Below, one piece after another: positions 9,084 to 18,892 of a stretch of DNA of 64,000 nucleotides. The stretch lies in contig NZ_LNAM01000219.1 in the NCBI RefSeq assembly GCF_001461035.1, positions 1-64,000 of the forward strand. The letters run 5' to 3'. Position 1 is the first letter of the stretch, and the number at the start of each line of letters is the position of its first letter. The notes under the pieces were generated by a model. That model had not been told where the DNA came from. It saw only the letters and a list, made by a program, of their open reading frames with translations, and did not search any database. This stretch comes from Acetivibrio ethanolgignens (GTDB lineage: Bacteria; Bacillota; Clostridia; Lachnospirales; Lachnospiraceae). The position numbers and the translations under genes are program-made.

Positions 9084-10247
9084 ATGGTAAAGGTAAAATG
9101 CTTAAATCCTATTTCTCCTTATGGTATGGACCTTCTTACAGAGAATTATCAGGTTGTTGAGGAGCTGGAAAATGCTCAGGCTGTTTTAGTAAGAAGTGCG
9201 TCTATGCACGACCTGTCTTTGCCAGAGGGGCTTAGCTGTGTAGCCAGAGCTGGAGCCGGAGTTAATAATATTCCACTGGATAAGTGTGCAGAGGCTGGAG
9301 TTGTTGTATTTAATACCCCTGGTGCCAATGCTAACGGTGTAAAGGAGCTAGTGGTTGCTGGACTTATGCTGGCCTCCAGAGATTTGGTCGGTGGTATGCG
9401 TTGGATTTCAGAAAATCGTGATGATGAGAATATTAATAAGACAATGGAAAAGGCGAAAAAAGCCTTTGCAGGTAAGGAGGCTATGGGAAAAAAGCTTGGA
9501 GTCATTGGACTAGGAGCCATTGGTGTCCTGGTAGCCAATGCAGGAGCTTCTCTTGGTATGGAAGTCTATGGCTGTGATCCGTATCTTTCCGTTGAGCATG
9601 CCCTTTCTTTATCACGAAGTGTGCATCTGGTAAAAACCAATGAGGAAATTTTCCGTGAATGTGATTATATTACGGTTCATGTACCGTTAATGGATACAAC
9701 AAAGCATATGATTAATGCGGAAACGATTGGACAGATGAAGGATGGCGTTATTATTCTCAACTTTGCAAGAGATTTGCTGGTAAATGATGATGATATGGGA
9801 ACTGCATTGGCTTCCGGCAAGGTTGCAAAATATGTAACGGATTTTCCAAATGCGAAAACAGCAAATATGGAAGGGGTAATTGCATTTCCTCATTTGGGAG
9901 CCTCAACCGAGGAATCCGAGGATAACTGTGCCAGAATGGCTGTACAGGAAATTATGGATTATATGGAGAATGGAAACATCCACAACTCTGTAAATTATCC
10001 GGACTGTGATGCCGGAAGCTGCAATACCAGAAGTCGCCTTACGATTTGTCATAAGAATATTCCAAATATGTTAAGCCAGTTTACAGCAGCCTTCTCCGAA
10101 GAGGGCGTAAATATCGAAAATCTGGTAAATAAGTCCAGAGGAGAGTACGCCTACACAGTAATGGATGCGTCAGTAGAGCCGTCTGAAGCTGCATTGGAAA
10201 AAATTTCAAAAATCGACGGTGTTTTGAGGGCACGTCTGGTAAAATAA
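9084..10247 (+). CDS. serA: D-3-phosphoglycerate dehydrogenase with ACT domain
   Basis: Oxidises 3-phosphoglycerate with NAD, committing carbon to serine. It is 387 aa from the ATG at 9084, which follows GGAGGGA at 9074-9080; an upstream GTG would place the RBS inside the gene. It has an N-terminal substrate domain, the NAD fold GLGAIGVLVANA, the catalytic His in FPHLGASTEE, and a C-terminal ACT domain (about 318-387) that probably mediates feedback control by serine. This is the short form without the extra ASB domain. Confidence 0.94.
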   Translation: MVKVKCLNPISPYGMDLLTENYQVVEELENAQAVLVRSASMHDLSLPEGLSCVARAGAGVNNIPLDKCAEAGVVVFNTPGANANGVKELVVAGLMLASRDLVGGMRWISENRDDENINKTMEKAKKAFAGKEAMGKKLGVIGLGAIGVLVANAGASLGMEVYGCDPYLSVEHALSLSRSVHLVKTNEEIFRECDYITVHVPLMDTTKHMINAETIGQMKDGVIILNFARDLLVNDDDMGTALASGKVAKYVTDFPNAKTANMEGVIAFPHLGASTEESEDNCARMAVQEIMDYMENGNIHNSVNYPDCDAGSCNTRSRLTICHKNIPNMLSQFTAAFSEEGVNIENLVNKSRGEYAYTVMDASVEPSEAALEKISKIDGVLRARLVK

Positions 10248-10249
10248 AA

Positions 10250-10290
10250 ATTAAAAAGGATATGGGGGCGATTTATCCATATCCTTTTTG
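10250..10290. terminator. Bidirectional terminator between serA and the flavin reductase gene
   Basis: AAAAAGGATATGG pairs with CCATATCCTTTTT around a GGGCGATTTAT-type loop. It has A and T tracts on both sides, so it can end both convergent genes. Confidence 0.85.
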
Positions 10291-10292
10291 AC

Positions 10293-10802
10293 TTATTTCT
10301 TTAAAACTCCAGTGATTTCTGCAATGTACAGATTATGGTAGTCCTTGTCACGATACCAGGTATCCTGAATAGAGGGATCAAGAAAGCTCTCTGGAGTAAT
10401 TTTCTGGCAGCACAGCTTACGACATAAGAAGATGCAGGAGGCCTCTTCAATATAAGGGATATTCTTGTGATAGCTGACAGTAAGACCGGCTGTAGTGAGC
10501 TTATCTTCATCACGGCCGGAGGCCTTACCCAGATAACCGAGGGCTTTTCTGTATTTTTCCTCTCCGAAAACAGCCAGGGAAAAGAATTCGGAAGCATCTA
10601 GGCATTCTTTGGTATAGCGGCTGTCACGGATGACAATAAAAGCAGCATTTTTACCCCACATAATACCAAGACCACCCCAGGAAGCTGTCATGGCATTGAA
10701 CTTTCCGTCTTTTTCAGCTGTAACGGCGAACCAGTCCTTCCCAATCATCTGGAATGGGCTGAAATCAAAGGAATCTGGTGAAACCAGAGTAAATGTATTC
10801 AT
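10293..10802 (-). CDS. Flavin reductase-like protein (flavoredoxin type)
   Basis: 169 aa of the FMN-binding split-barrel family. NAMTASWGGLGIMWGKNAAFIVIRDSRYT corresponds to the flavin-contact region, and SLAVFGEEKYRKALGYLGKASGRDEDK to the conserved second half. Family members reduce flavin with NAD(P)H or carry FMN as small redox proteins in the cytosol; the substrate here is not known. GGAGG lies upstream of the ATG (minus strand). It is monocistronic and divergent from the sugar symporter. Confidence 0.82.
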   Translation of the reverse strand: MNTFTLVSPDSFDFSPFQMIGKDWFAVTAEKDGKFNAMTASWGGLGIMWGKNAAFIVIRDSRYTKECLDASEFFSLAVFGEEKYRKALGYLGKASGRDEDKLTTAGLTVSYHKNIPYIEEASCIFLCRKLCCQKITPESFLDPSIQDTWYRDKDYHNLYIAEITGVLKK

Positions 10803-10956
10803 AAAAATCCTCCTTTAGGCATTGTTTTCAAAATAGTATAGGTGAAATTTAAGAATTTTTCAATAGAATTTTAATTTTTGTTTCCTGAAGAATGTAGTAT
10901 ACTAGCAGCAGAGAGATAAGCTGTTATGGCAGAGAACGAAAGAAAAGGAGATTGCC

Positions 10957-12399
10957 TTGGACAGATATAATAATGCAAAGCTTTGGCAGATAGGGTGTTT
11001 TTCCCTGAATAATGCTGCTACCAATCTTTATATGGCAATGATGCTTTATGTATCCTATTACGCCAATTCTGTTGCAGGAATTGGTGTTGTTTTGGTATCC
11101 TTTCTTCTGACGGCATTAAACATATTTGATGGAGTGACAGATCCGGCAGCAGGCTATTTGTTAGATCATACCCAAGGCAGATTTGGAAAATTCCGTCCCT
11201 TTATGGTGGCTGGAAATTTCCTAATGGCAGCCAGCAGCCTGCTATTATTTTTTACGATGCACCTGCTCCCCTCCTTTTTGCGGGTAGGTTATTTTATTTT
11301 AATATATGCAGTATTTATTCTTGGATATACCTGTCAGACGGTGGTTGGAAAATCAGGTCAGTCAGCATTAACAGATAATCCGGCTCAGAGACCGTTGGCG
11401 ACTTATTTTGATTCAATGTTTTTTATGGCCTCCTATGGAGGAATTGCTTTATTTGTGTCAAATTTTTTAGTACCAAGGTTTGGCGATTTTGACTCTATAA
11501 AGCTATTCCAGGTATTGACCCTTGTAGTTGTGATTTTATCTGCTTTATGCACTCTTTTGGCAATCATTGGTATCTGGGAAAAGGATCCGGCAGCAGGCAG
11601 AACCAAGCTGAGGAAGCCGCTACAAAAGACAGAACGGATACGGCTTCGGGATTATAAAGAGGTTATAATCCACAACCGGCCAATTCAGATGCTTATTCTA
11701 TCAGCCTGTATGAATCGTTTTGCAGCTACGGTTTATGGGCACACTGCGGTTGGTGTTATGCTTTTCGGAATTATGATGAAGGATTATTCGATTGCCGGGC
11801 TGATTGGTGTACTTACGGCAATACCGACACTTTTGGTAGTGAGCGGAGGAATTTGGATTGCCCAGCGGTTTGGGCAAAAAAAGGCATTGGTGCTATCTAC
11901 CTGGGCAGCGATTGGATTGCAGGCATGGATGTTTTTACTGCTCTGGCAGGGAAGTGTTGATAGGATTCATTTTGGACTGAGCTGCTGGAATGGTATCACC
12001 TGGGCATTTTTCTGGCTGTTTGTGTTGCTAAATGGATGTAAATCTATTACGAATAATATGGTAGTGCCGATGATTGCTGATTGTACGGATTACGAGGTAT
12101 ACCGGAGCGGAAAATATGTACCGGGATTAATGGGAGCTATGTTTTCTTTTGTGGACAAGGTCTTTGCTGCTCTTGGCACTGCTTTTGTGGGAATTGTTCT
12201 GGCTGCGGCAGGCTTTGGACAGAGACTTCCTCAGGTGACAGATGAGGTGACGGATACCATCCGGTATGTCACTTTGTTTTTGTACTGTGTGATTCCGGCA
12301 GCGGGATGGCTGTGTTCTGTATTTGCCATGAAATACTATAAGCTGGACAAAAAAAGGATGCAGGAGGTCCAGAAGGGAAAGGGAAAAAGAGGGAACTAA
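10957..12399 (+). CDS. GPH-family sugar:cation symporter
   Basis: 480 aa with about 12 hydrophobic segments. The family signature DPAAGYLLDHTQGRFGKFRPF follows TM2, and a GCKSITNNMVVPMIADCTDYE segment resembles the conserved region between TM10 and TM11. The GPH (melibiose carrier) family imports sugars or glucuronides with Na+ or H+. The TTG start is preceded by AAAAGGAG 6 bases upstream. No glycosidase lies beside it, so the substrate is unknown. Confidence 0.85.
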   Translation: MDRYNNAKLWQIGCFSLNNAATNLYMAMMLYVSYYANSVAGIGVVLVSFLLTALNIFDGVTDPAAGYLLDHTQGRFGKFRPFMVAGNFLMAASSLLLFFTMHLLPSFLRVGYFILIYAVFILGYTCQTVVGKSGQSALTDNPAQRPLATYFDSMFFMASYGGIALFVSNFLVPRFGDFDSIKLFQVLTLVVVILSALCTLLAIIGIWEKDPAAGRTKLRKPLQKTERIRLRDYKEVIIHNRPIQMLILSACMNRFAATVYGHTAVGVMLFGIMMKDYSIAGLIGVLTAIPTLLVVSGGIWIAQRFGQKKALVLSTWAAIGLQAWMFLLLWQGSVDRIHFGLSCWNGITWAFFWLFVLLNGCKSITNNMVVPMIADCTDYEVYRSGKYVPGLMGAMFSFVDKVFAALGTAFVGIVLAAAGFGQRLPQVTDEVTDTIRYVTLFLYCVIPAAGWLCSVFAMKYYKLDKKRMQEVQKGKGKRGN

Positions 12400-12452
12400 A
12401 GGTACTTTTTTGAACTTTTTGCATTTCTTACATCGCCGGTTCCCTTTTTTTT
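12385..12452 (+). terminator. Probable terminator after the GPH symporter
   Basis: AAAAAGAGGGAAC at the gene's 3' end can pair with GGTTCCCTTTTTTTT across a 40-base loop, and the right arm is followed by nine Ts. The loop is long, so confidence is moderate. Confidence 0.5.
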
Positions 12453-12459
12453 TGATTTG

Positions 12460-12468
12460 TGTTATAAT
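12460..12468 (+). promoter_or_regulatory. Extended -10 promoter of the yesL-glgB-mscS genes
   Basis: TGTTATAAT (TG-n-TATAAT) lies about 50 bp upstream of the YesL ATG. The -35 region is T-rich without a clear consensus. Confidence 0.5.
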
Positions 12469-12520
12469 GGGGAAAAGCATTGCTTTTACACATACAAAAT
12501 AAGTAACAGAGGGTGAATCC

Positions 12521-13177
12521 ATGGGAAATTTTTTTGATCCAAACAGTGGAATTATGGGATTTATGTCTAAGGTGGCTGATATGGTACTATTGAGTCTTCT
12601 GTGGGTAGTGTGCTCCATTCCGGTTGTGACGATAGGAGCTGCGACAGCAGCCCTTTATTATACAGCGGTAAAGTCTATTCGCAGAGATAGAAGCTATATT
12701 TTCCAAAGCTTTATTTCTTCCTTTAAGGAAAATCTTATTCAGGGGACACTTCTATGGCTGCTGCTGTTGGCAGTAATAGCTGTTTTAGGGGTGAATTTAA
12801 GATTTTGTCAGGGGCTGTTTGCTATGGAGACAGGACAAGTAACAGGTCTTTTGCTTATGGCAGTATATTCCTTTATGGGGTTGCTGTCAGGCTTTACGGC
12901 ACTGTATATGCTGCCGGTGCTATCCAGGTTTACTTTGAAAAAAAGAGAGATTCTAAAGATGTCGCTTTTCATGAGCATACGTCATCTTCCATATACGATA
13001 TTGCTGGCAGTTATTATAGTTCTTGTGACTGTTGCAACTGCATATGTTCCTATTACGGTGTTGATAGCACCGGCAGTAGGAGCTCTTTTGTATTCGTTCC
13101 CGATGGAGCGGGTATTAAAGCAGTATATCAAAGAAGAGGAGAAGGACGGAGCAAAAGATGAGTGGTATTTAGAATAG
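12521..13177 (+). CDS. YesL/DUF624 family membrane protein
   Basis: 218 aa with an N-terminal GFMSKVADMVLLSLLW segment and about five hydrophobic helices, the DUF624 (YesL) pattern. Family members are usually found beside carbohydrate transporters and glycosidases, but their biochemical role is unknown. The gene overlaps the extended glgB reading frame, and glgB's chosen ATG is 23 bp after its stop. Confidence 0.8.
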   Translation: MGNFFDPNSGIMGFMSKVADMVLLSLLWVVCSIPVVTIGAATAALYYTAVKSIRRDRSYIFQSFISSFKENLIQGTLLWLLLLAVIAVLGVNLRFCQGLFAMETGQVTGLLLMAVYSFMGLLSGFTALYMLPVLSRFTLKKREILKMSLFMSIRHLPYTILLAVIIVLVTVATAYVPITVLIAPAVGALLYSFPMERVLKQYIKEEEKDGAKDEWYLE

Positions 13178-13200
13178 AGAAAGATGATGGAGGAATGGAT

Positions 13201-15567
13201 ATGAGTAGTGTACTGTACGATTTGATGGACTGGGCTGAAATCGAGGCGGTTGTTTATTCGGAAGAGGATCATCCTAGAAGGATTTTAGGCCCCCATGTGA
13301 CAAAGCAGGGTGTTTTGATTCAAGCCTTTGTTCCTTATGCAAGAAAGCTTGAGGTAAAGGTTACAAAAACCGGCAAGCTGTATCCCATGGAGCTGGTGGA
13401 TGAGGAAGGCTTTTATGCAGTACTGCTGCCAGAAAAGAAAATTCCGGAATATACCCTTTCTATTACCTATGGTGATGGCCAGGTAAAGGAAATGCAGGAT
13501 GCTTACAGCTTTCCAGGTGTGATTACAGAAAAGGACAGAAATCTATTTACTAAGGGTATTCATTATAATGTGTATGATGTGCTGGGAGCACATCCAATGA
13601 GGATCAATGGCGTAGCTGGTACACAGTTTGCTGTATGGGCACCGAATGCGATTCGTGTCAGTGTCGTTGGTGATTTTAACAGCTGGGACGGAAGAACCTA
13701 CCAGATGGAGCGTCTGGGGGACTCTGGTATTTTTGAGCTTTTTGTACCAGGTGTTCTGGAAGAAATGATTTATAAATATGAGATTAAGGTAAAGGGTGGA
13801 CTTCCAATATTGAAGGCTGACCCGTATGCCTTTGGAGCAGAGCTTCGTCCTAATACAGCTAGTGTTGTCTGGAGTCTGGAGCATCACAAGTGGAAGGATG
13901 CTAAGTGGTTGGAAAAGAGAAAGAAAGCAGATTATGACAAGGAACCGATGGCGATTTATGAGCTGCATTTAGGCTCCTGGAAAAAGCCACAGGTGCCGGA
14001 GGGCGAGGAGGACAATGCTTTCTACAACTATAGAGAGCTGGCTCCGATGATTGCAGAATATGTAAAGAAGATGAATTATACTCATATAGAGCTGATGCCG
14101 ATTATGGAGCATCCCTTTGATGGCTCCTGGGGGTATCAGGTGACTGGCTATTATGCTGCAACAGCCAGATATGGTACCCCAGAAGACTTTATGTATTTTG
14201 TGGACTATATGCATAATAAGGGAATTGGTGTTATTCTGGACTGGGTACCGGCTCATTTTCCAAGAGATGCCTTTGGACTGGCTAATTTTGACGGAACCTG
14301 TCTTTATGAGCATTTTGATCCAAGACAGGGAAGCCATCCACACTGGGGAACTCTGATTTATAATTACGGAAGACCACAGGTATCCAACTTCCTGATTGCC
14401 AATGCACTATTCTGGGTAGATAAATATCATGCCGATGGTATCCGTATGGATGCGGTTGCGTCCATGCTTTATCTGGATTATGGAAAGAATGACGGTGAAT
14501 GGGTGCCTAATAAATATGGTGGCAATGGCAATCTGGAAGCTATGGATATGTTAAGGCACTTAAATACCGTATTCAAGAAGAGAAAGGATGGAGCTCTTTT
14601 GATTGCAGAGGAGTCTACGGCATGGCCGAAGATTACCGGAAGCATCAAGAATGATGGCCTTGGCTTTGACTATAAGTGGAATATGGGCTGGATGAATGAT
14701 TTTACCAACTATATGAAGACAGATCCATTATTCCGCAAGGGCTGCCATGGAGGATTGACCTTCAGCATGGTATATGCTTACAGTGAGAAATTCATATTGG
14801 TGTTGTCTCATGATGAGGTAGTACATGGAAAAGGTTCTATGATTAACAAGATGCCAGGTGAATATGAGCAGAAGTTTGCTAATCTAAGAGCAGCCTATGG
14901 CTTTATGATGGCACATCCTGGAAAGAAGCTTTTATTCATGGGACAGGATTTTGCACAGTTTTCTGAATGGAGTGAGGAAAAAAGCCTGGAGTGGGAGCTG
15001 GTAGAACAGTATGACAGCCATAGAAAGATGCAGGAGTATGTAAGTGTCCTGAATGCATTGTATCAGAAATATCCGGCCTTTTACCAGCTGGATTCAAATC
15101 CAAAGGGCTTTGAGTGGATTAACTGTAATGATGCGGAGAAGAGTATCGTTTCTTTTGTTCGTAAGACTACGAAAAAAGAGGAAACCATGCTGGTTGTATG
15201 CAACTTCACACCGGTAGTTCGGGAAAAATTTGGCGTAGGAGTTCCGTTTGCAGGAAAATATAAGGAAATTTTTAACAGTGATGATGTAAAATTTGGCGGC
15301 GACGGTAATACAAATCCAAGAGTTAAGACCTCGAAAAAGCAGGAGTGGGATGGACGAGACAATTCTATCCAGATTACCGTTCCACCACTCGGAATTGCTG
15401 TATTTACCTGTACACCGGAGAAGCCGGCAGCAAAAAAGCCAGTGGTGAAAAAAACAACTGCAAAGAAAACAGAACCGGTAAAGCTTGAGGATAAAAAGCC
15501 GAAGACAGAGAAGCTGGAAACGAAGAAAGAGGCACCGGTGAAAAAGGGAAGGAAAAAGAAAAAATAA
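13201..15567 (+). CDS. glgB: 1,4-alpha-glucan branching enzyme with lysine-rich tail
   Basis: Makes alpha-1,6 branches in glycogen. From the ATG at 13201 (GGAGGA 6 bases upstream) it is 788 aa. It has an N-terminal CBM48 region (about 100-215), a GH13 barrel (about 250-610) with nucleophile region DGIRMDAVAS, acid/base LLIAEES and VLSHDEVVHG, and a C-terminal beta domain. The last ~50 residues are almost all Lys, Pro, Ala, Glu and Thr, ending KKGRKKKK, which is unusual. No other glg gene is nearby. The tail is inferred to be disordered and basic. Confidence 0.93.
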   Translation: MSSVLYDLMDWAEIEAVVYSEEDHPRRILGPHVTKQGVLIQAFVPYARKLEVKVTKTGKLYPMELVDEEGFYAVLLPEKKIPEYTLSITYGDGQVKEMQDAYSFPGVITEKDRNLFTKGIHYNVYDVLGAHPMRINGVAGTQFAVWAPNAIRVSVVGDFNSWDGRTYQMERLGDSGIFELFVPGVLEEMIYKYEIKVKGGLPILKADPYAFGAELRPNTASVVWSLEHHKWKDAKWLEKRKKADYDKEPMAIYELHLGSWKKPQVPEGEEDNAFYNYRELAPMIAEYVKKMNYTHIELMPIMEHPFDGSWGYQVTGYYAATARYGTPEDFMYFVDYMHNKGIGVILDWVPAHFPRDAFGLANFDGTCLYEHFDPRQGSHPHWGTLIYNYGRPQVSNFLIANALFWVDKYHADGIRMDAVASMLYLDYGKNDGEWVPNKYGGNGNLEAMDMLRHLNTVFKKRKDGALLIAEESTAWPKITGSIKNDGLGFDYKWNMGWMNDFTNYMKTDPLFRKGCHGGLTFSMVYAYSEKFILVLSHDEVVHGKGSMINKMPGEYEQKFANLRAAYGFMMAHPGKKLLFMGQDFAQFSEWSEEKSLEWELVEQYDSHRKMQEYVSVLNALYQKYPAFYQLDSNPKGFEWINCNDAEKSIVSFVRKTTKKEETMLVVCNFTPVVREKFGVGVPFAGKYKEIFNSDDVKFGGDGNTNPRVKTSKKQEWDGRDNSIQITVPPLGIAVFTCTPEKPAAKKPVVKKTTAKKTEPVKLEDKKPKTEKLETKKEAPVKKGRKKKK

Positions 15568-15594
15568 GCGAGTAATAGGAAATGAGGTAGCTTG

Positions 15595-16461
15595 ATGAAA
15601 GAATGGCTTGCAAAAGAGGCGGAGCTTAGGACGTGGCTGGACAGAATTACCCCACCTTTAGAAGCCCTGGGAAAGGATATATTAGCAGCTCTTTTAATTT
15701 TCCTTATTGGAAGAAGAATTGTAAAATGGCTGAATAAGATTTTAAAACGTTCCTTTGAGCGGTCAAATATGGAAGAGGGACTAAGTCATTTTTTGCTGTC
15801 ATTTATCAATATTACACTGAATATTATTGTAGCCTTTATGGCTGTCAGTGTATTTGATGCTGCAGTGACTTCAATTATGGCTGTTCTGGGCTCGGCGGGG
15901 CTGACACTGGGGCTTGCTCTTCAGGGAAGCTTAAGTAATCTGGCAGGTGGTGTCCTTATTCTGATTATGAGGCCCTTCCAGGTAGGAGACTATATTATAA
16001 CAGGTACAAAAGAAGAAGGTACAGTGATAGGAATTGATATTTTTTATACCCATCTTCTTACGATAGATAATAGAAGAGTGGTGATTCCTAATGGAGGCTT
16101 GTTAAACTCAAGCATTACCAATGTTACTCGTGAATCGGTACGACGATTAGATCTTCTGGTTTCTGTAGATTACTCTGAGAATATTCAAAAGGTGAAGAAA
16201 ATTTTACTTGAGCTTTTGGCTACTCAGGAGATGGTTCTTGGCGATCGACCGATTGATATTTATGTTAATTCCTTTGATCCAAGTGCAATTTCTATTGGAC
16301 TCAGGGTGTGGACGGAAACAGAAAATTACTGGACACTGAAATGGAAGCTTTTAGAGGAAATTAAGGAAGAATTTGACAGAAATGAAATTGTGATACCATT
16401 TAATCAGCTGGATGTAAATATCAGTAGAGATGACAAAATTGAAAAAGGTTCTGATATTTGA
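15595..16461 (+). CDS. mscS: MscS-type small-conductance mechanosensitive channel
   Basis: 289 aa. There are three N-terminal membrane segments, with the Gly/Ala-rich pore helix VLGSAGLTLGLALQGSLSNLAGG, followed by the conserved RPFQVGDYI, beta domain and C-terminal alpha/beta domain. It releases solutes on hypo-osmotic shock in the inner membrane. The ATG at 15595 is preferred over the adjacent TTG. It lies 27 bp after glgB and is probably co-transcribed. Confidence 0.92.
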   Translation: MKEWLAKEAELRTWLDRITPPLEALGKDILAALLIFLIGRRIVKWLNKILKRSFERSNMEEGLSHFLLSFINITLNIIVAFMAVSVFDAAVTSIMAVLGSAGLTLGLALQGSLSNLAGGVLILIMRPFQVGDYIITGTKEEGTVIGIDIFYTHLLTIDNRRVVIPNGGLLNSSITNVTRESVRRLDLLVSVDYSENIQKVKKILLELLATQEMVLGDRPIDIYVNSFDPSAISIGLRVWTETENYWTLKWKLLEEIKEEFDRNEIVIPFNQLDVNISRDDKIEKGSDI

Positions 16462-16470
16462 TATCAGAAC

Positions 16471-16503
16471 AAAGGCGTTCTCATTTATTTGAGGACGCCT
16501 TCT
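16471..16503 (+). terminator. Terminator after mscS
   Basis: AAGGCGTTCTC pairs with GAGGACGCCTT around a short A/T loop, followed by TCTTATATT. A second hairpin (16448-16470, GTTCTGATAT with its complement) covers the stop codon. Confidence 0.75.
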
Positions 16504-16545
16504 TATATTATACGATAGTGTTATGAAAATAATCAAATTTAGGAC

Positions 16546-16574
16546 TTGAAAAGCATAGAATAATTTGGTATAAA
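16546..16574 (+). promoter_or_regulatory. Promoter of glnN
   Basis: TTGAAA (16546-16551), 17-bp spacer, TATAAA (16569-16574) preceded by TGG. It lies 49 bp upstream of the start codon. Confidence 0.6.
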
Positions 16575-16623
16575 TCAGATTATTAGAGTTGATGGTTCAG
16601 ACAGAAGGGAAGGAAGAGCAATT

Positions 16624-18741
16624 ATGGAAAAAAAGAATGTAATTGAAGAAATCTTTGCAAAAGATGTATTTAATGATGCAGTGATGAGAGAGCGGCTGCC
16701 AAAGCCTATCTACAAGAAGCTTCGAGAGACCATTGATAAGGATTTGGAACTGGACGCGGAAATGGCAAATGCTGTCGCTCATGCCATGAAAGAATGGGCT
16801 CTGGAGCGGGGAGCCACCCATTATACCCACTGGTTCCAGCCGATGACGGGTATTACAGCAGAAAAGCACGATTCTTTTATTTCCCCAACCAGCGATGGTG
16901 GTGTTATTCTTGAATTTTCCGGGAAAGAGCTGATTAAGGGTGAACCGGATGCTTCTTCCTTTCCATCTGGAGGACTAAGAGCTACTTTTGAGGCAAGAGG
17001 ATATACTGCCTGGGATTGTACATCACCGGCTTTCTTAAAGAAGGATGCTTCCGGCAGTGTAACCCTTTGTATCCCAACAGCTTTTTGTGCGTATACAGGA
17101 GAGGCACTGGATAAAAAGACACCGTTGCTTCGTTCCATGGAGGCTATCAGTGAGCAGACTGTCAGAGTGTTAAGGCTTTTTGGACATGAGGATGTAAACA
17201 ATGTATCCTGTTGTGTTGGACCGGAGCAGGAGTATTTTCTGATTGACAGAGAAAAATATTTGCAGAGAGATGATTTAATTTTTACTGGTAGAACCTTATT
17301 TGGTGCAATGCCACCAAAGGGACAAGAGCTGGATGATCATTATTTTGGAAATATCAAGGAAAGAATATCTGCCTTTATGAAGGAGTTAAATGAAGAGTGC
17401 TGGAAGCTTGGTATTCTGGCAAAGACACAGCATAACGAGGTGGCGCCGGCACAGCATGAGATGGCTCCGATTTATTCCACAGCGAACATCGCAACCGACC
17501 ATAACCAGCTGGTTATGGAGCTGTTAAAGAAGGTAGCCAAGCGTCACGGCTTAGAGTGCCTTTTACACGAAAAGCCATTTGCCGGGGTAAATGGCTCTGG
17601 CAAGCATGATAACTGGTCCCTGGTTACCGATACTGGAAAGAACCTGTTAGATCCAGGCAAGACACCACATGAGAATGTACAGTTTTTATTATTCTTGTCT
17701 GCCGTTATTAAGGCAGTAGATGAGAATGCACCGCTTTTGCGTATGTCTGCTTCTAATCCGGGCAACGACCACAGACTTGGTGCAAACGAGGCACCTCCTG
17801 CTATTATTTCTATCTATTTAGGAGAGCAGCTGGAGGATGTGCTGGCACAGCTGATAGAAACCGGCGAGGCAAAGAGCTCTAAGCAGGGCGGCAGATTAAA
17901 TACCGGTGTAAATACGCTCCCTGATTTAAAAAAGGATGCGACAGACCGTAATCGTACATCACCATTTGCGTTTACTGGCAATAAGTTTGAATTCCGTATG
18001 GTAGCCTCTTCTCTGTCTGTTGCAGGACCAAATACTGTACTGAATACTATCGTTGCAGATGTGCTGAAAGAAATGGCAGATGAATTGGAAAAGGCAGATA
18101 ATTTTGAGCTGGCTGTACATGATTTGATTAAGCGAACGATTGCAGAGCATCAGAGAGTTATTTTCAATGGAAATGGTTATTCTGATGTCTGGGTAGAGGA
18201 AGCTAAGAGAAGAGGACTGCCAAATTTAAAGACAATGGTAGATGCAGTTCCTGCTATGGTTGATGAAAGAACCATTGCTATTTTTGAAAGACATCATGTT
18301 CTTTCCAAGGCAGAGCTTGAATCCCGTGCAGAAATTAACTATGAGGCTTATGCAAAGGCAATCAATATTGAAGCAAAGACTATGATCAATATGGCTGCAA
18401 AGAGATACATACCTGCGATTATCCGTTATACAACGCAGCTGGCAGCGTCTATTGGAGCTGTGACTAGTGTGTGTGCAGAGGCAGATGTCAGTGTACAGAA
18501 GGAGCTCTTAATAGAGTGCTCCAGTCTGCTTGCAAAGGCTCAGAAGGCACTTAAAGAGCTTAAAAGGGTAACAGAGACTGCAGCGGAAAAGGAAGAAGGA
18601 AAGGAACAGGCACATTACTTCAAAGACGTTGTGGTTCCTGCCATGGCAGAGCTTCGTGCACCGATTGATGAGCTGGAGCTTTTAGTAGATAAGGAAATCT
18701 GGCCGGTACCTACCTATGGCGATTTACTTTTTGAGGTATAG
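16624..18741 (+). CDS. glnN: Glutamine synthetase type III
   Basis: ATP-dependent synthesis of glutamine from glutamate and ammonium in the cytosol. The 705-aa length and the N-terminal block [13 protein letters not shown] are diagnostic of GSIII. The catalytic core has [55 protein letters not shown] and [16 protein letters not shown]. Flanked by its own promoter and terminator, so monocistronic. Confidence 0.96.
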   Translation: MEKKNVIEEIFAKDVFNDAVMRERLPKPIYKKLRETIDKDLELDAEMANAVAHAMKEWALERGATHYTHWFQPMTGITAEKHDSFISPTSDGGVILEFSGKELIKGEPDASSFPSGGLRATFEARGYTAWDCTSPAFLKKDASGSVTLCIPTAFCAYTGEALDKKTPLLRSMEAISEQTVRVLRLFGHEDVNNVSCCVGPEQEYFLIDREKYLQRDDLIFTGRTLFGAMPPKGQELDDHYFGNIKERISAFMKELNEECWKLGILAKTQHNEVAPAQHEMAPIYSTANIATDHNQLVMELLKKVAKRHGLECLLHEKPFAGVNGSGKHDNWSLVTDTGKNLLDPGKTPHENVQFLLFLSAVIKAVDENAPLLRMSASNPGNDHRLGANEAPPAIISIYLGEQLEDVLAQLIETGEAKSSKQGGRLNTGVNTLPDLKKDATDRNRTSPFAFTGNKFEFRMVASSLSVAGPNTVLNTIVADVLKEMADELEKADNFELAVHDLIKRTIAEHQRVIFNGNGYSDVWVEEAKRRGLPNLKTMVDAVPAMVDERTIAIFERHHVLSKAELESRAEINYEAYAKAINIEAKTMINMAAKRYIPAIIRYTTQLAASIGAVTSVCAEADVSVQKELLIECSSLLAKAQKALKELKRVTETAAEKEEGKEQAHYFKDVVVPAMAELRAPIDELELLVDKEIWPVPTYGDLLFEV

Positions 18742-18765
18742 AGAAGAGAACATGGTATAAAAACA

Positions 18766-18812
18766 AGGAAAGACTGTGCAAAAAGATGTGATTTTGCATA
18801 GTCTTTTTCTTG
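18766..18812 (+). terminator. Terminator after glnN
   Basis: AAAGACTGTGCAAAA pairs with TTTTGCATAGTCTTT, followed by a T-rich tail. The tail runs into the -35 of the next promoter. Confidence 0.8.
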
Positions 18813-18838
18813 TATTAAAGCTTTAAAAGAAGTATAAT
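18810..18838 (+). promoter_or_regulatory. Promoter of the chemoreceptor gene
   Basis: TTGTAT (18810-18815), 17-bp spacer, TATAAT (18833-18838). Confidence 0.55.
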
Positions 18839-18892
18839 AAATATAAATAATTTTGTGCAGATATGCATATGACTACAAAGGAGGATGCCTTG

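Noticed and set aside
12754-13161. 135-codon frame inside the yesL gene
   Set aside because: Shadow of the DUF624 gene, Cys/Tyr/Ser-rich and without RBS.
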